Assembly: GCF_039832105.1 (NCBI RefSeq)
Contig: NZ_JBDOHS010000007.1
Span: forward strand, 109,693-173,692
Reading direction: 5' to 3'
DNA: 64,000 bases
From: Dorea_A sp016295505
GTDB lineage: Bacteria > Bacillota > Clostridia > Lachnospirales > Lachnospiraceae
Shown: positions 32,606-40,050 of the stretch, one piece after another
Numbering within the stretch: position 1 is the first letter of the stretch
Layout: every line of letters begins with the position of its first letter
Notes under the pieces: model-generated
Seen by the model: the letters and a program-made list of their open reading frames with translations, nothing else
Databases searched by the model: none
Told to the model about the DNA's origin: nothing
Translations under genes and position numbers: made by a program

Positions 32606-34858
32606 TTAGTTTACATATTTTAATATCAGATTCCAGATATCAGCATTTTCCTGTCCAAGTGCCCATGCAGCTGTACCGGCAAGCTTATTCTCTTTCATGA
32701 GCTTAAGCTTCGGTTCAAGTGAGTTTTCATCTTCCAGCCAGATCTTATATGTTGTACCGTCTACTTCCCATGCTGCATAATTCTGACCAGCCGCATCATC
32801 CCAGGTAATCTCCGCTCCGGCCTGCTCTACCTGTGCTTTTGCGCTGTCCATTCCCATGGCCTCGCTTTCCACATTCATCGTATACTCGGCCTCGTCAGTT
32901 CCTTCCTGACTTTCCAGCTCCTCCTCGGTCTTTGGTGTTTCTTTCCATAATCTTGAGAAGAACGGAATGCCGCTGATTACTTTTTCAGCCGGAACCTCCT
33001 TTAATGTTTCCTCAATTCCTTCTTTTACAAAATCATAGGAAGACACCGGACCCGCTTCCGGAGAACCTGCAAAATACTCATCATAACCCATGATGACTAC
33101 ATAGTCTGCCACGATTCCCTGTTCTTTGCGGTCATACTGCATGTTATAACCCTTTGGAACATAATTATCCACAGAAAGCACCAGACCGTTCTGTCTGCAC
33201 CTCACTGAAAGTTCACGAATAAACTGTATATAATGTTCTCCACATTCATCCGAAATCTTTTCAAAATCCACATTGATGCCATCTACTCCAACACGAAGTG
33301 ATTCTGAGATCAGCTCATTAATCAGATTCTCTCTCTTCGATGTATAACTGAGAACCTCATAAGACTCATCATAGGAATTAATTCCACCGTCAAAATCTCT
33401 GATCGTCGCCCACACTTCAATGTTCGACTGATGTGCATAATTTACATAATCTGCTGAAGCGATCGAATTCATATTGCCATCGGTATCTGCAATATGGAAC
33501 CATGTAGGCGCAATTGTCGTAAGACCCTTACTTTGTGCAATTCTCTGCAATACGTTATTATTCGCATCCTGATTGGTCACGTTGTGCCATGCCATGTTGA
33601 TCGTGTAATCCTTTGTAATGTTCGTATAGACCGGTTCTTCAAACTCTCTGGTCAAATTCTTTGTTTCAACCTTTTTCAGAGCACTCTTTTTCACGTAGCC
33701 TATAAAACCATCCTTTGTACGAACCTTACTCCAGTTTTCCTCTTCTTCTACGATGGTAACTTCTTCTTTCTTCTTCAGTTCGGTTAATATCGGACTCTTT
33801 ACACCGCCCTGATATCTCACCTGTGTATCTTTTTTCACCGTCGCGACTTTTGTCTCGCCCCATTCTGTCTGAATCATCACGCGATCCGGTTCACTGAACA
33901 CTTCATATTCAATGTTTGTATACTGCTGGATAAAATCCAGTGCAATATAAGCTGTGCTTCCTTCTGTCTTTAAAATAATATAATCTTCACTTTTCTTTTC
34001 TCTGGACACAGAATAATCCTTACTTCCAACCTCTACAGATACTGTATCTTTCGGAAGCGTATACAGGAGAATATTTTCATTCGGATCCCAATAAAACCGA
34101 CTGTTGATATAATCTCTCACCACATTATACTCAATATAAGCTTTTCCGTTGTCGATCATTCCATGTGGCTCTACCACCTGGTTATCAACGGTAATCGCCA
34201 TCTGTCCTTCATTTTCTATTCCATAATATTTCTGTAAATCATACGTTTCTTTAGAAGGACTGTATCTTTTCCACAAAAATACTCCTATGATCGCTGCAGC
34301 TATTAATATCAACAGAAGAATCATCTTAAGCATAAGATTTCTCTTTCTTCTTCTCCTGGACTGTGCCTTGCCAGCCGGCCTTTTTCTTGATGACGGTCTT
34401 TGAGACTGTGGCCTCGAATTCTGAGACCGCCTTCTCTGCGTCCCTGTCGATCTTTCTGAACTTCTTCTTGAGGATTCTCCGGTTCTTCTCTCCTGTCCCG
34501 ATACGTTTCTTGAACCCGTCAATGTGTTCTTCATTCCCGCAGATGTACCTCTTACATTTGCAGATGCACCTGTTGGTCTCGATGATGCATTCCCTGATCT
34601 TGGTGTTGTACTTCTCGTTCCTCCGGTGCGGCGTTCAGACGTTCCTGTTCTGATCGTACCGGCCTTCTGATCTATATATTCTTTTCCAGCATTTCGACGT
34701 GTCCTGGTCTCATCTCCACCGGTTCTAGGCATACCGGCACGACTTCCTGCAGACTCGGTTTCCGTGGTTTGCTGTACTTTCTGTCCTGCCTCGTTTGGTC
34801 GTTTGATGCTTCCTGTACGGTCCAAAGTTGTGCGGCTTCTTTTTTCTTTATCTTCCAT
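32606..34858 (-). CDS. membrane-anchored GH18 glycoside hydrolase with SH3 domain
   Basis: The 750-residue protein has an unusual cytoplasmic head of about 174 residues, very rich in Arg, Ser, Thr and Gly, then a membrane helix (about 175-196). Outside the cell follow a stalk-like copper-amine-oxidase-N type region (about 215-330), a bacterial SH3 domain (about 335-395) and a GH18 domain (about 415-750). The catalytic motif DGINVDFE at about 526-533 is intact, with the acid Glu. Related SleL/YaaH-like enzymes cleave peptidoglycan glycan strands, often in spore cortex. Neighbour cwlD supports a wall role. Confidence 0.9.
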   Translation of the reverse strand: MEDKEKRSRTTLDRTGSIKRPNEAGQKVQQTTETESAGSRAGMPRTGGDETRTRRNAGKEYIDQKAGTIRTGTSERRTGGTRSTTPRSGNASSRPTGASANVRGTSAGMKNTLTGSRNVSGQERRTGESSRRSSERSTGTQRRRSQNSRPQSQRPSSRKRPAGKAQSRRRRKRNLMLKMILLLILIAAAIIGVFLWKRYSPSKETYDLQKYYGIENEGQMAITVDNQVVEPHGMIDNGKAYIEYNVVRDYINSRFYWDPNENILLYTLPKDTVSVEVGSKDYSVSREKKSEDYIILKTEGSTAYIALDFIQQYTNIEYEVFSEPDRVMIQTEWGETKVATVKKDTQVRYQGGVKSPILTELKKKEEVTIVEEEENWSKVRTKDGFIGYVKKSALKKVETKNLTREFEEPVYTNITKDYTINMAWHNVTNQDANNNVLQRIAQSKGLTTIAPTWFHIADTDGNMNSIASADYVNYAHQSNIEVWATIRDFDGGINSYDESYEVLSYTSKRENLINELISESLRVGVDGINVDFEKISDECGEHYIQFIRELSVRCRQNGLVLSVDNYVPKGYNMQYDRKEQGIVADYVVIMGYDEYFAGSPEAGPVSSYDFVKEGIEETLKEVPAEKVISGIPFFSRLWKETPKTEEELESQEGTDEAEYTMNVESEAMGMDSAKAQVEQAGAEITWDDAAGQNYAAWEVDGTTYKIWLEDENSLEPKLKLMKENKLAGTAAWALGQENADIWNLILKYVN

Positions 34859-34970
34859 GCTGCACCTCCTACAGATTTCATTATATCAAACCAGTCGACA
34901 CACGTCATTATTTATTTCGACATTTTATTGTATTTTGCGGGATATTTGCAAATCTTATTCAATTATTATA

Positions 34971-35183
34971 TTATTTTTCAATACGTTGGAAACGCAGTTC
35001 TTTGATGTCACCTTCCTCGTCCAGTACATACTCTCGCATATATTCATTGTGCTCACGCATCATGTGGGCCTGTACAATCTGCATGGGGCTTGCCGGTGCT
35101 CCATTAATCTTCAGTTCTACATTCCTTTTTTCATACCCTGTAAGTTCCTGGAACATCTGCTGCAGATTTTTATCATTTTGCAT
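34971..35183 (-). CDS. small conserved-looking hypothetical protein
   Basis: I recognise no family. The 70-residue protein is soluble and charged, with a likely helix-strand mix (ELTGYEKRNVELKING, then AHMMREHNEYMREYVLDE). AAGGAGG stands 7 bases before the ATG and base use fits the neighbours, so it is probably real. It lies downstream of the candidate structured RNA at 35300-35488 and could share its transcript. Confidence 0.65.
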   Translation of the reverse strand: MQNDKNLQQMFQELTGYEKRNVELKINGAPASPMQIVQAHMMREHNEYMREYVLDEEGDIKELRFQRIEK

Positions 35184-35299
35184 GCTTCATCCTCCTTATC
35201 CACCGGATGATAACTACGGCTGTATCTGCATATAATACCAATAAAGGAGATGCATGTGATACATAAATCTGGCTTATATGCTTCAGCTTACATTATAAA

Positions 35300-35488
35300 T
35301 AGAAGATAGTTCCGGCATTATACATATGTTAGTGTTAGTGTGAATTATTTTGCCAGAAATGGCGAAATCTGATTTGTTTGATAGATTCATTCCGTTTTGA
35401 TAACAGAATTGAAATATTTAATAATATTTAAGAAATTCTCCCTCCTTTGTTCTAAGAACGTAGCTATCAGGGAAAACTATCTTCTAGT
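35300..35488 (-). ncRNA. candidate structured non-coding RNA, unidentified
   Basis: This lies in the 413-base gap between two genes. TAGAAGATAGTT (35300-35311) and its exact complement (35475-35486) could close an RNA of about 189 bases. On the minus strand a textbook promoter ends just before the 5' arm, so transcription would begin at about the closing stem. Inside are further possible hairpins: CCCT/AGGG with a GTTC/GAAC tip (35436-35474), AAATATT/AATATTT (35412-35429) and GCCA/TGGC (35352-35363). No good open frame is present. It does not obviously match 6S, tmRNA or SRP RNA. Confidence 0.5.
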
Positions 35489-35494
35489 ATTGTA

Positions 35495-35523
35495 ATTATA
35501 TCTGATATAATAGACTAGTGCAA
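35495..35523 (-). promoter_or_regulatory. promoter of the candidate ncRNA
   Basis: TTGCAC (35523-35518) and perfect TATAAT (35500-35495) with a 17-base spacer, read on the minus strand. Confidence 0.7.
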
Positions 35524-35545
35524 GCACTTTTTATACTTATTTTAT

Positions 35546-35574
35546 TTAACATCTTACATTTTCTATGATATACT
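35546..35574 (+). promoter_or_regulatory. promoter of mecA
   Basis: TTAACA (35546-35551), 17-base spacer, TATACT (35569-35574), about 20 bases before the mecA start. Confidence 0.6.
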
Positions 35575-35596
35575 ATTTTAGAAGGAAGTGATGAAT

Positions 35597-36331
35597 ATGA
35601 AGATTGAAAAACTAAGTGACAATCAGATTCGCTGCACTTTAACACGTGCGGATCTGGCAGACCGGCAGCTTCAGTTAAGCGAGCTGGCATACGGAACCGA
35701 AAAAGCCAAATCACTTTTCCGCGATATGATGCAACAGGCAGCCTTCGAATTTGGATTTGAAGCAGAAGACATACCTCTTATGATAGAAGCAATTCCTTCA
35801 TCCGATTCTATTGTGCTGATAATTACTAAAGTCGAGGACCCTGAGGAACTCGATACCCGCTTTTCAAAATTCGCACCGTCTTCTCCTGGTGAACGGGATT
35901 CACGCAAAAAGGATTCTCCCGGCAAACTTAACGGAGCAGACAGTCTGCTGGAACTGCTTGATAAAGTAAAGGAAAAATTTGATGCAGCACCTGCCGGCGC
36001 GGCAGAGACGAAAAAAGAAGAAGAAAAGGCTCCCCGGGAAGTGGTACGCCTGTTCTCTTTCACAATTATGGATAATGTACTGAAAGCAGCGCATTTGCTT
36101 GCTCCGATGTACACCGGTTCCAACACACTATACAAAGACCACCAGGAAGACATGTATCTTCTTGCACTTGCTCAGTCAGAGCATACCTCCGCAGAATTTA
36201 ATCGCATCTGCAATATGCTTTCTGAGTATGGTACTCCGGAACATGCTTCCGGCGCGATGCTGGCATTTCTTGAAGAACATTGCGAAACTCTGATTTCTTC
36301 AGATGCTGTTCAAAAACTCGCAACGGTATAA
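35597..36331 (+). CDS. mecA: adaptor protein MecA
   Basis: About 244 residues. The N-terminal MKIEKLSDNQIRCTLTRADL is typical of MecA, which delivers substrates to the ClpC/ClpP protease. A low-complexity linker (about 85-140) joins it to the C-terminal ClpC-binding domain (about 145-235). I choose the third ATG (35597) because family members begin MKIEK; AAGGA lies 10 bases before it. Confidence 0.92.
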   Translation: MKIEKLSDNQIRCTLTRADLADRQLQLSELAYGTEKAKSLFRDMMQQAAFEFGFEAEDIPLMIEAIPSSDSIVLIITKVEDPEELDTRFSKFAPSSPGERDSRKKDSPGKLNGADSLLELLDKVKEKFDAAPAGAAETKKEEEKAPREVVRLFSFTIMDNVLKAAHLLAPMYTGSNTLYKDHQEDMYLLALAQSEHTSAEFNRICNMLSEYGTPEHASGAMLAFLEEHCETLISSDAVQKLATV

Positions 36332-36342
36332 TCTACGATGAA

Positions 36343-36381
36343 AAAAAGATGCTTTTGGATAAATTCCAAGAGCATCTTTTT
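36343..36381 (+). terminator. terminator of mecA
   Basis: AAAAAGATGCT pairs with AGCATCTTTTT, with an inner TTGGA/TCCAA extension. A and T ends on both sides would allow it to work in both directions. Confidence 0.88.
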
Positions 36382-36428
36382 CATTTCATACTTTGTCATC
36401 TGCAAAGTTCACGCTATATGATCACTTG

Positions 36429-36650
36429 CTATTCCTGACTTGCCTGCAGTGTTGCATTCAGCTTTGCAATCAAAAGATCCGGATCAATTCCGTGTCCCAT
36501 TGCACCCTCTTCGATAGATTCCATCTGTGAATGCGGGCAGCCGATACATCCCATACCAGCTTCAATCAAAACATCAACAATCTTCGGACATGTATCATAA
36601 TACTTTGAAAGCAATTCACCAAAAGTCATATCTTTCGTAATCTGTGCCAT
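36429..36650 (-). CDS. DUF1858-domain small redox protein
   Basis: A 73-residue protein with the DUF1858 pattern: MAQITKDMTFGELLSKYY, PKIVDVLIEAGMGCIGCPHS and an acidic helix. The CIGC pair may form a redox disulfide or bind metal; the domain is often linked to hybrid-cluster proteins. I start at 36650 (AAAGGAGG upstream). It lies a few kb from the PerR/rubrerythrin genes. Confidence 0.88.
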   Translation of the reverse strand: MAQITKDMTFGELLSKYYDTCPKIVDVLIEAGMGCIGCPHSQMESIEEGAMGHGIDPDLLIAKLNATLQASQE

Positions 36651-36861
36651 CTTATCGCCTCCTTTTCTCTTCAATATTCTCATTATAATGTCTTTTTCCC
36701 ATTGTGTAAACATTTTCCGCAAAATTCTTCCTAATATTTGACTACTCAAATGTCAATATCTATTTCGTTTTTTTTCGACAAAAATCAATTTTTATAACAA
36801 CTCCACAAAACGTTCGTTCTTTTTTTTATCTGGAATAATCCCCCAATTTCATTCCGATTTA

Positions 36862-36941
36862 TGTGGATAATGTGGATAATTTTTGAAAAACATCATTTTT
36901 TCCACCTTTTTCGGCTATTTCAATGTGGATAACTTGGATAA
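36862..36941. other. cluster of four DnaA-box-like sites
   Basis: In a 432-base gap, TGTGGATAA (the complement of the consensus box TTATCCACA) occurs exactly at 36862-36870, 36871-36879 and 36924-36932, with CTTGGATAA at 36933-36941. They form two head-to-tail pairs at 9-base spacing in very AT-rich DNA. No dnaA or dnaN gene is near. Confidence 0.6.
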
Positions 36942-37037
36942 ATACATTTTAAACTTTTTTACAAAATTTTACATTTTTGTCTATTTTGTACATTTACTTT
37001 ACAAAGTTTTTAAAAAGCACTAAAAAGGGACAGGGGA

Positions 37038-37089
37038 TATTTAATTTGGGACGGAGGATTTTTAAAAATCCTCCGTCCCAAATTAAATA
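37038..37089. repeat. 52-bp perfect palindrome (copy A of a dispersed family)
   Basis: Both arms carry GGGACGGAGGATTTTT and the adjoining TATTTAATTT. The left side also has AAAAAGGGACAGGGG (37023-37037), missing on the right. The right arm contains the stop codon and last codons of the NlpC/P60 gene. Copies B and C lie at 48881 and 52567. Confidence 0.9.
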
Positions 37090-37985
37090 ATTCTTCTTAT
37101 TGTTATTATATTTGCATATGTCGCCGGTAATATACCAATCCCTTTTGCACTGTTGATTGCATTCACAATCTGTCCATTACCCATATAGATCCCCACATGT
37201 CCGTTATATAGTATGATATCTCCCGGTATGGCTTCTTCATAGCTTACCGGCGTTCCTACGTTTTCCATATCCCAGGTGGTTCTTGGCAATGAAACCCCAA
37301 AATGTGCAAATACAGATTGAACAAATCCGGAACAATCCGCTCCATTCGTCAGGCTTGTCCCTCCCCATACATAGGGGTTTCCGATAAACTGGCATGCGTA
37401 ATCAACAATTGCCTGTCCTTTTTCCGCCTTCGCAGCGGCTTCTTCTCTCGCTCTTTCTGCCGCTTCTTCTGCTTCTTTTCGCAGTCTCGCCTCTTCTTCT
37501 TCTCTGGATTCCGCGTATTGGAACGCTTCTTTTGCATCCTGAACTCCGGAACTCTGCATAATCTCCTGTGCTTTTTGTTCTGCATCCATTCCTATGGTAA
37601 TGTATTCAGAATACACATATCCTGTAACGGATCCGGACTCTATTTGTGTCCACTCCCCTACCGGTCCGATGATCCTTGCTGCGTAATCAGGATATAATTT
37701 TCCTATCCATTCGCTGTCCGTTGACGGCGCGCTTCTTATATAAAGAAACGACTGCACGTCAGCGAACGCCATATCTAAATACTCACCCTTCTCTGTCGGC
37801 ACCAGATAATCTTCTATGGTTATGTCTTTATCAGACAGATAACATTCACCCAGTACCTCCTCAATTCCGACCTGTGGCAACATGTTATCATTTTCAGCAT
37901 CTGATGCATGTACCGTGGCCGGCAATGTTATCATAGCTCCCGTAAAAGTAACCAGGAACAATCCTTTTTTAAGACCAGAATCCAT
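37083..37985 (-). CDS. NlpC/P60 cell-wall hydrolase with SH3 domain
   Basis: The 300-residue secreted protein has a signal peptide (1-27, cut after VHA), an SH3-type domain (about 72-130), a charged Glu/Ala/Arg coiled coil (about 133-190) and a C40 NlpC/P60 domain (190-300). The catalytic Cys218 is in GADCSGFVQ and His263 in NGHVGIYMG; the third residue is Asn275 where His is more usual. It probably cuts stem peptides in peptidoglycan. A promoter and a WalR-type box lie upstream. Confidence 0.93.
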   Translation of the reverse strand: MDSGLKKGLFLVTFTGAMITLPATVHASDAENDNMLPQVGIEEVLGECYLSDKDITIEDYLVPTEKGEYLDMAFADVQSFLYIRSAPSTDSEWIGKLYPDYAARIIGPVGEWTQIESGSVTGYVYSEYITIGMDAEQKAQEIMQSSGVQDAKEAFQYAESREEEEARLRKEAEEAAERAREEAAAKAEKGQAIVDYACQFIGNPYVWGGTSLTNGADCSGFVQSVFAHFGVSLPRTTWDMENVGTPVSYEEAIPGDIILYNGHVGIYMGNGQIVNAINSAKGIGILPATYANIITIRRII

Positions 37986-38022
37986 AAACTCCCTCCTTTA
38001 TGTTTTCTTATCTTTTGTAAAT

Positions 38023-38039
38023 GTTACAGAATTGTTACA
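38023..38039 (-). promoter_or_regulatory. WalR (YycF)-type box before the NlpC/P60 gene
   Basis: On the minus strand TGTAAC, 5 bases, TGTAAC matches the published WalR consensus TGTWAH-N5-TGTWAH exactly. It lies just downstream of the predicted transcription start. Confidence 0.6.
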
Positions 38040-38053
38040 TATGTTACGATGTA

Positions 38054-38081
38054 ATTATACCATGTGAAATCGCTTTGTCAA
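38054..38081 (-). promoter_or_regulatory. promoter of the NlpC/P60 gene
   Basis: TTGACA (38081-38076), 16-base spacer, TATAAT (38059-38054) on the minus strand. Confidence 0.8.
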
Positions 38082-38186
38082 GCCATTTTACAATGTTTAT
38101 ATCTCCACACTCTACGTAGTTTCCCGAAAATTCTACTTTTTATAACGATATAATTATTACAAATTGTTACATTTTGTTTTTTTACG

Positions 38187-38243
38187 TTGACAAAAATTTA
38201 AATCCATCTTATACTGATTATAATAATAATTATTATTATTGAA
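38187..38243 (+). promoter_or_regulatory. promoter and Per/Fur-type operator of perR
   Basis: TTGACA (38187-38192), 17 bases, TATACT (38210-38215). Directly after the -10 box comes an AT-only palindromic stretch containing TTATAATAATAATTAT, similar to the Per box TTATAATnATTATAA, which suggests autorepression. Confidence 0.65.
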
Positions 38244-38255
38244 ATGAGGATTAAA

Positions 38256-38666
38256 ATGGCAACTTTAAAATACAGCAGGCAGAGAGCTTCTATCAAAGAA
38301 TATTTGTCAAATACTATGGAACACCCAACTGCTGATACCGTATATCTCCATGTAAGAGAAGAATTTCCCAATATTAGCCTTGGGACGGTTTACCGCAATC
38401 TGAATCTGCTGGCAGATATCGGAGAAGTCGTCAAGATCTCCACTCCGAACGGAGGCGACCGGTTCGACGGAAGAAGGGATCCTCACTACCATGTTGTATG
38501 CAATTGTTGTGGCAATGTATATGATCTGAAGATGAGCGAAGAACACATTCACCAGATTAATAAACTTGCAAATGAATGTTTCAACGGAACTATTGATTCA
38601 CACACTACTTTATTTTATGGTATTTGTGCTGATTGCGCTGAGAAAGAAGAAAAAAAGCTGAAATAA
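38256..38666 (+). CDS. perR: Fur-family regulator, PerR-like
   Basis: The 136-residue protein has a winged-helix N-terminal half (LGTVYRNLNLLADIGEV recognition region), the metal site HYHVVCNCCGNVYDL and the C-terminal CADC; the two CxxC pairs hold structural zinc. The placement before two rubrerythrin genes supports the peroxide sensor PerR over Fur. The start at 38256 has GAGG at 7 bases. Confidence 0.88.
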   Translation: MATLKYSRQRASIKEYLSNTMEHPTADTVYLHVREEFPNISLGTVYRNLNLLADIGEVVKISTPNGGDRFDGRRDPHYHVVCNCCGNVYDLKMSEEHIHQINKLANECFNGTIDSHTTLFYGICADCAEKEEKKLK

Positions 38667-38763
38667 TAATTGACAAAACATATCAGTTGTGGTAATTTAA
38701 TATCAGTAACAATTACTAATATTAAAATTAATAAAATTTAAATAAGAAAAGGAGAAATTCATC

Positions 38764-39309
38764 ATGAAAAAATTTGTTTGTACAGTATGTGGTTATGTTT
38801 ATGAAGGCGAAGCTGCACCGGAAAAATGTCCAGTATGTGGCGTTGGCGCAGATAAGTTCAAAGAGCAGGCTGGCGAAAGAGAATGGGCTGCAGAGCACGT
38901 TGTAGGTGTTGCTAAGGGCGTTAGCGAAGACATCCTTGCAGACCTGAGAGCAAACTTCGAAGGCGAATGCTCTGAAGTAGGTATGTACCTTGCAATGGCA
39001 AGAGTTGCTCACAGAGAAGGATATCCGGAGATCGGATTATACTGGGAGAAAGCTGCTTACGAAGAAGCTGAACATGCTGCTAAATTTGCAGAATTACTCG
39101 GAGAAGTTGTAACAGACAGCACAAAGAAGAACCTTGAGATGAGAGTTGATGCTGAGAACGGTGCAACAGCTGGTAAGTTTGATCTTGCTAAGAGAGCAAA
39201 AGCTGCTAACCTTGATGCAATCCATGATACAGTTCATGAGATGGCAAGAGACGAGGCTAGACACGGAAAAGCATTCGAAGGCCTGTTAAAGAGATACTTT
39301 GGCGAGTAA
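38764..39309 (+). CDS. reverse rubrerythrin (NADH peroxidase type)
   Basis: The 181-residue protein has an N-terminal rubredoxin domain (FVCTVCGYVYEGEAAPEKCPVCG) followed by a ferritin-like di-iron domain with EGECSEVGMY, EAAYEEAEHA and RDEARHGKAF. Placing rubredoxin first defines reverse rubrerythrin, which reduces hydrogen peroxide or oxygen in anaerobes. It sits 97 bases after perR with AAAGGAG before the ATG, and is probably PerR-controlled. Confidence 0.95.
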   Translation: MKKFVCTVCGYVYEGEAAPEKCPVCGVGADKFKEQAGEREWAAEHVVGVAKGVSEDILADLRANFEGECSEVGMYLAMARVAHREGYPEIGLYWEKAAYEEAEHAAKFAELLGEVVTDSTKKNLEMRVDAENGATAGKFDLAKRAKAANLDAIHDTVHEMARDEARHGKAFEGLLKRYFGE

Positions 39310-39325
39310 TCCCATTTAATAAAAA

Positions 39326-39357
39326 TGAGGATGAATCCCGGATTCATCCTCATTTTT
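39326..39357 (+). terminator. terminator after reverse rubrerythrin
   Basis: A stem of AAATGAGGATGAATCC and its complement with nearly no loop, followed by T. Confidence 0.88.
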
Positions 39358-39427
39358 ATATAACAGACATTCTTATGAATTTATATCATGCCATTTTAAT
39401 AATACATTTATAAGGAGGAACTAAACT

Positions 39428-39964
39428 ATGTCAAAATATGCAGGAACAAAAACAGAAAAGAATCTTATGGCTGCATTTGCAGGAGAATCTCAAGCACGTA
39501 ACAAATACACTTACTACGCTTCTGCTGCAAAAAAGGCCGGATTTGTACAGATGGCAAACATCTTTGAAGAAACTGCAAATCAGGAAAAAGAACACGCTAA
39601 AATGTGGTTCAAAGAATTTCACGGAATCGGAACTGTAGAGGAAAATCTTGCTGATGCTGCAGCAGGCGAGAATTACGAATGGACAGAAATGTACAAGCAG
39701 ATGGCTGAGGATGCCAGAGAAGAAGGCTTCCCGGAATTGGCTGCAAAGTTTGAACTGGTTGGCGAAGTAGAGGCTGCACACGAAAAACGCTACAACAAGC
39801 TTCTTGAAAATTACAAGAATGGAACTACCTTCAAGGGAGATGCTCCTCTTGGATGGAAATGTAACAACTGCGGATATATCTACATCGGAGAAGATGCTCC
39901 GGAAGTATGCCCGGTATGCGCTCATCCAAAGGCTCATTTTGAACGCAAAGCTGAAAATTATTAA
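39428..39964 (+). CDS. rbr: rubrerythrin
   Basis: The 178-residue protein has the usual order: ferritin-like di-iron domain first (GESQARNKYTYYA, ANQEKEHAKMWF, VGEVEAAHEKRY) and C-terminal rubredoxin (WKCNNCGYIYIGEDAPEVCPVC). It scavenges peroxide. Together with perR and the reverse rubrerythrin it forms an oxidative-defence cluster, each gene with its own terminator. GGAGG lies upstream of the ATG. Confidence 0.95.
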   Translation: MSKYAGTKTEKNLMAAFAGESQARNKYTYYASAAKKAGFVQMANIFEETANQEKEHAKMWFKEFHGIGTVEENLADAAAGENYEWTEMYKQMAEDAREEGFPELAAKFELVGEVEAAHEKRYNKLLENYKNGTTFKGDAPLGWKCNNCGYIYIGEDAPEVCPVCAHPKAHFERKAENY

Positions 39965-39983
39965 TTCCTTATAAGACATATCA

Positions 39984-40021
39984 AAGAGGGAAAGTTGCAA
40001 AATTTTGCAACTTTCCCTCTT
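39984..40021. terminator. bidirectional terminator, 19-bp perfect palindrome arms
   Basis: AAGAGGGAAAGTTGCAAAA is followed at once by its complement. It separates rubrerythrin from the convergent raffinose operon and could serve both. Confidence 0.85.
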
Positions 40022-40050
40022 AATATATCGGTAATTTTTACAAGTACCGT

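Noticed and set aside
35216..35300. A 19-codon frame on the plus strand behind AAAGGAG.
   Set aside because: The ribosome binding site touches the ATG with no spacing, and the frame has no other support.
35300..35488. Identification of the structured RNA as 6S RNA.
   Set aside because: The long end-pairing fits, but the interior suggests several short hairpins rather than one central bubble and a long terminal stem.
36862..36941. Replication origin at the DnaA-box cluster.
   Set aside because: No dnaA, dnaN, rpmH or parAB genes nearby, and gene strand bias does not switch here. The minus-strand rRNA operon at the right edge suggests that the origin lies to the right of the window.
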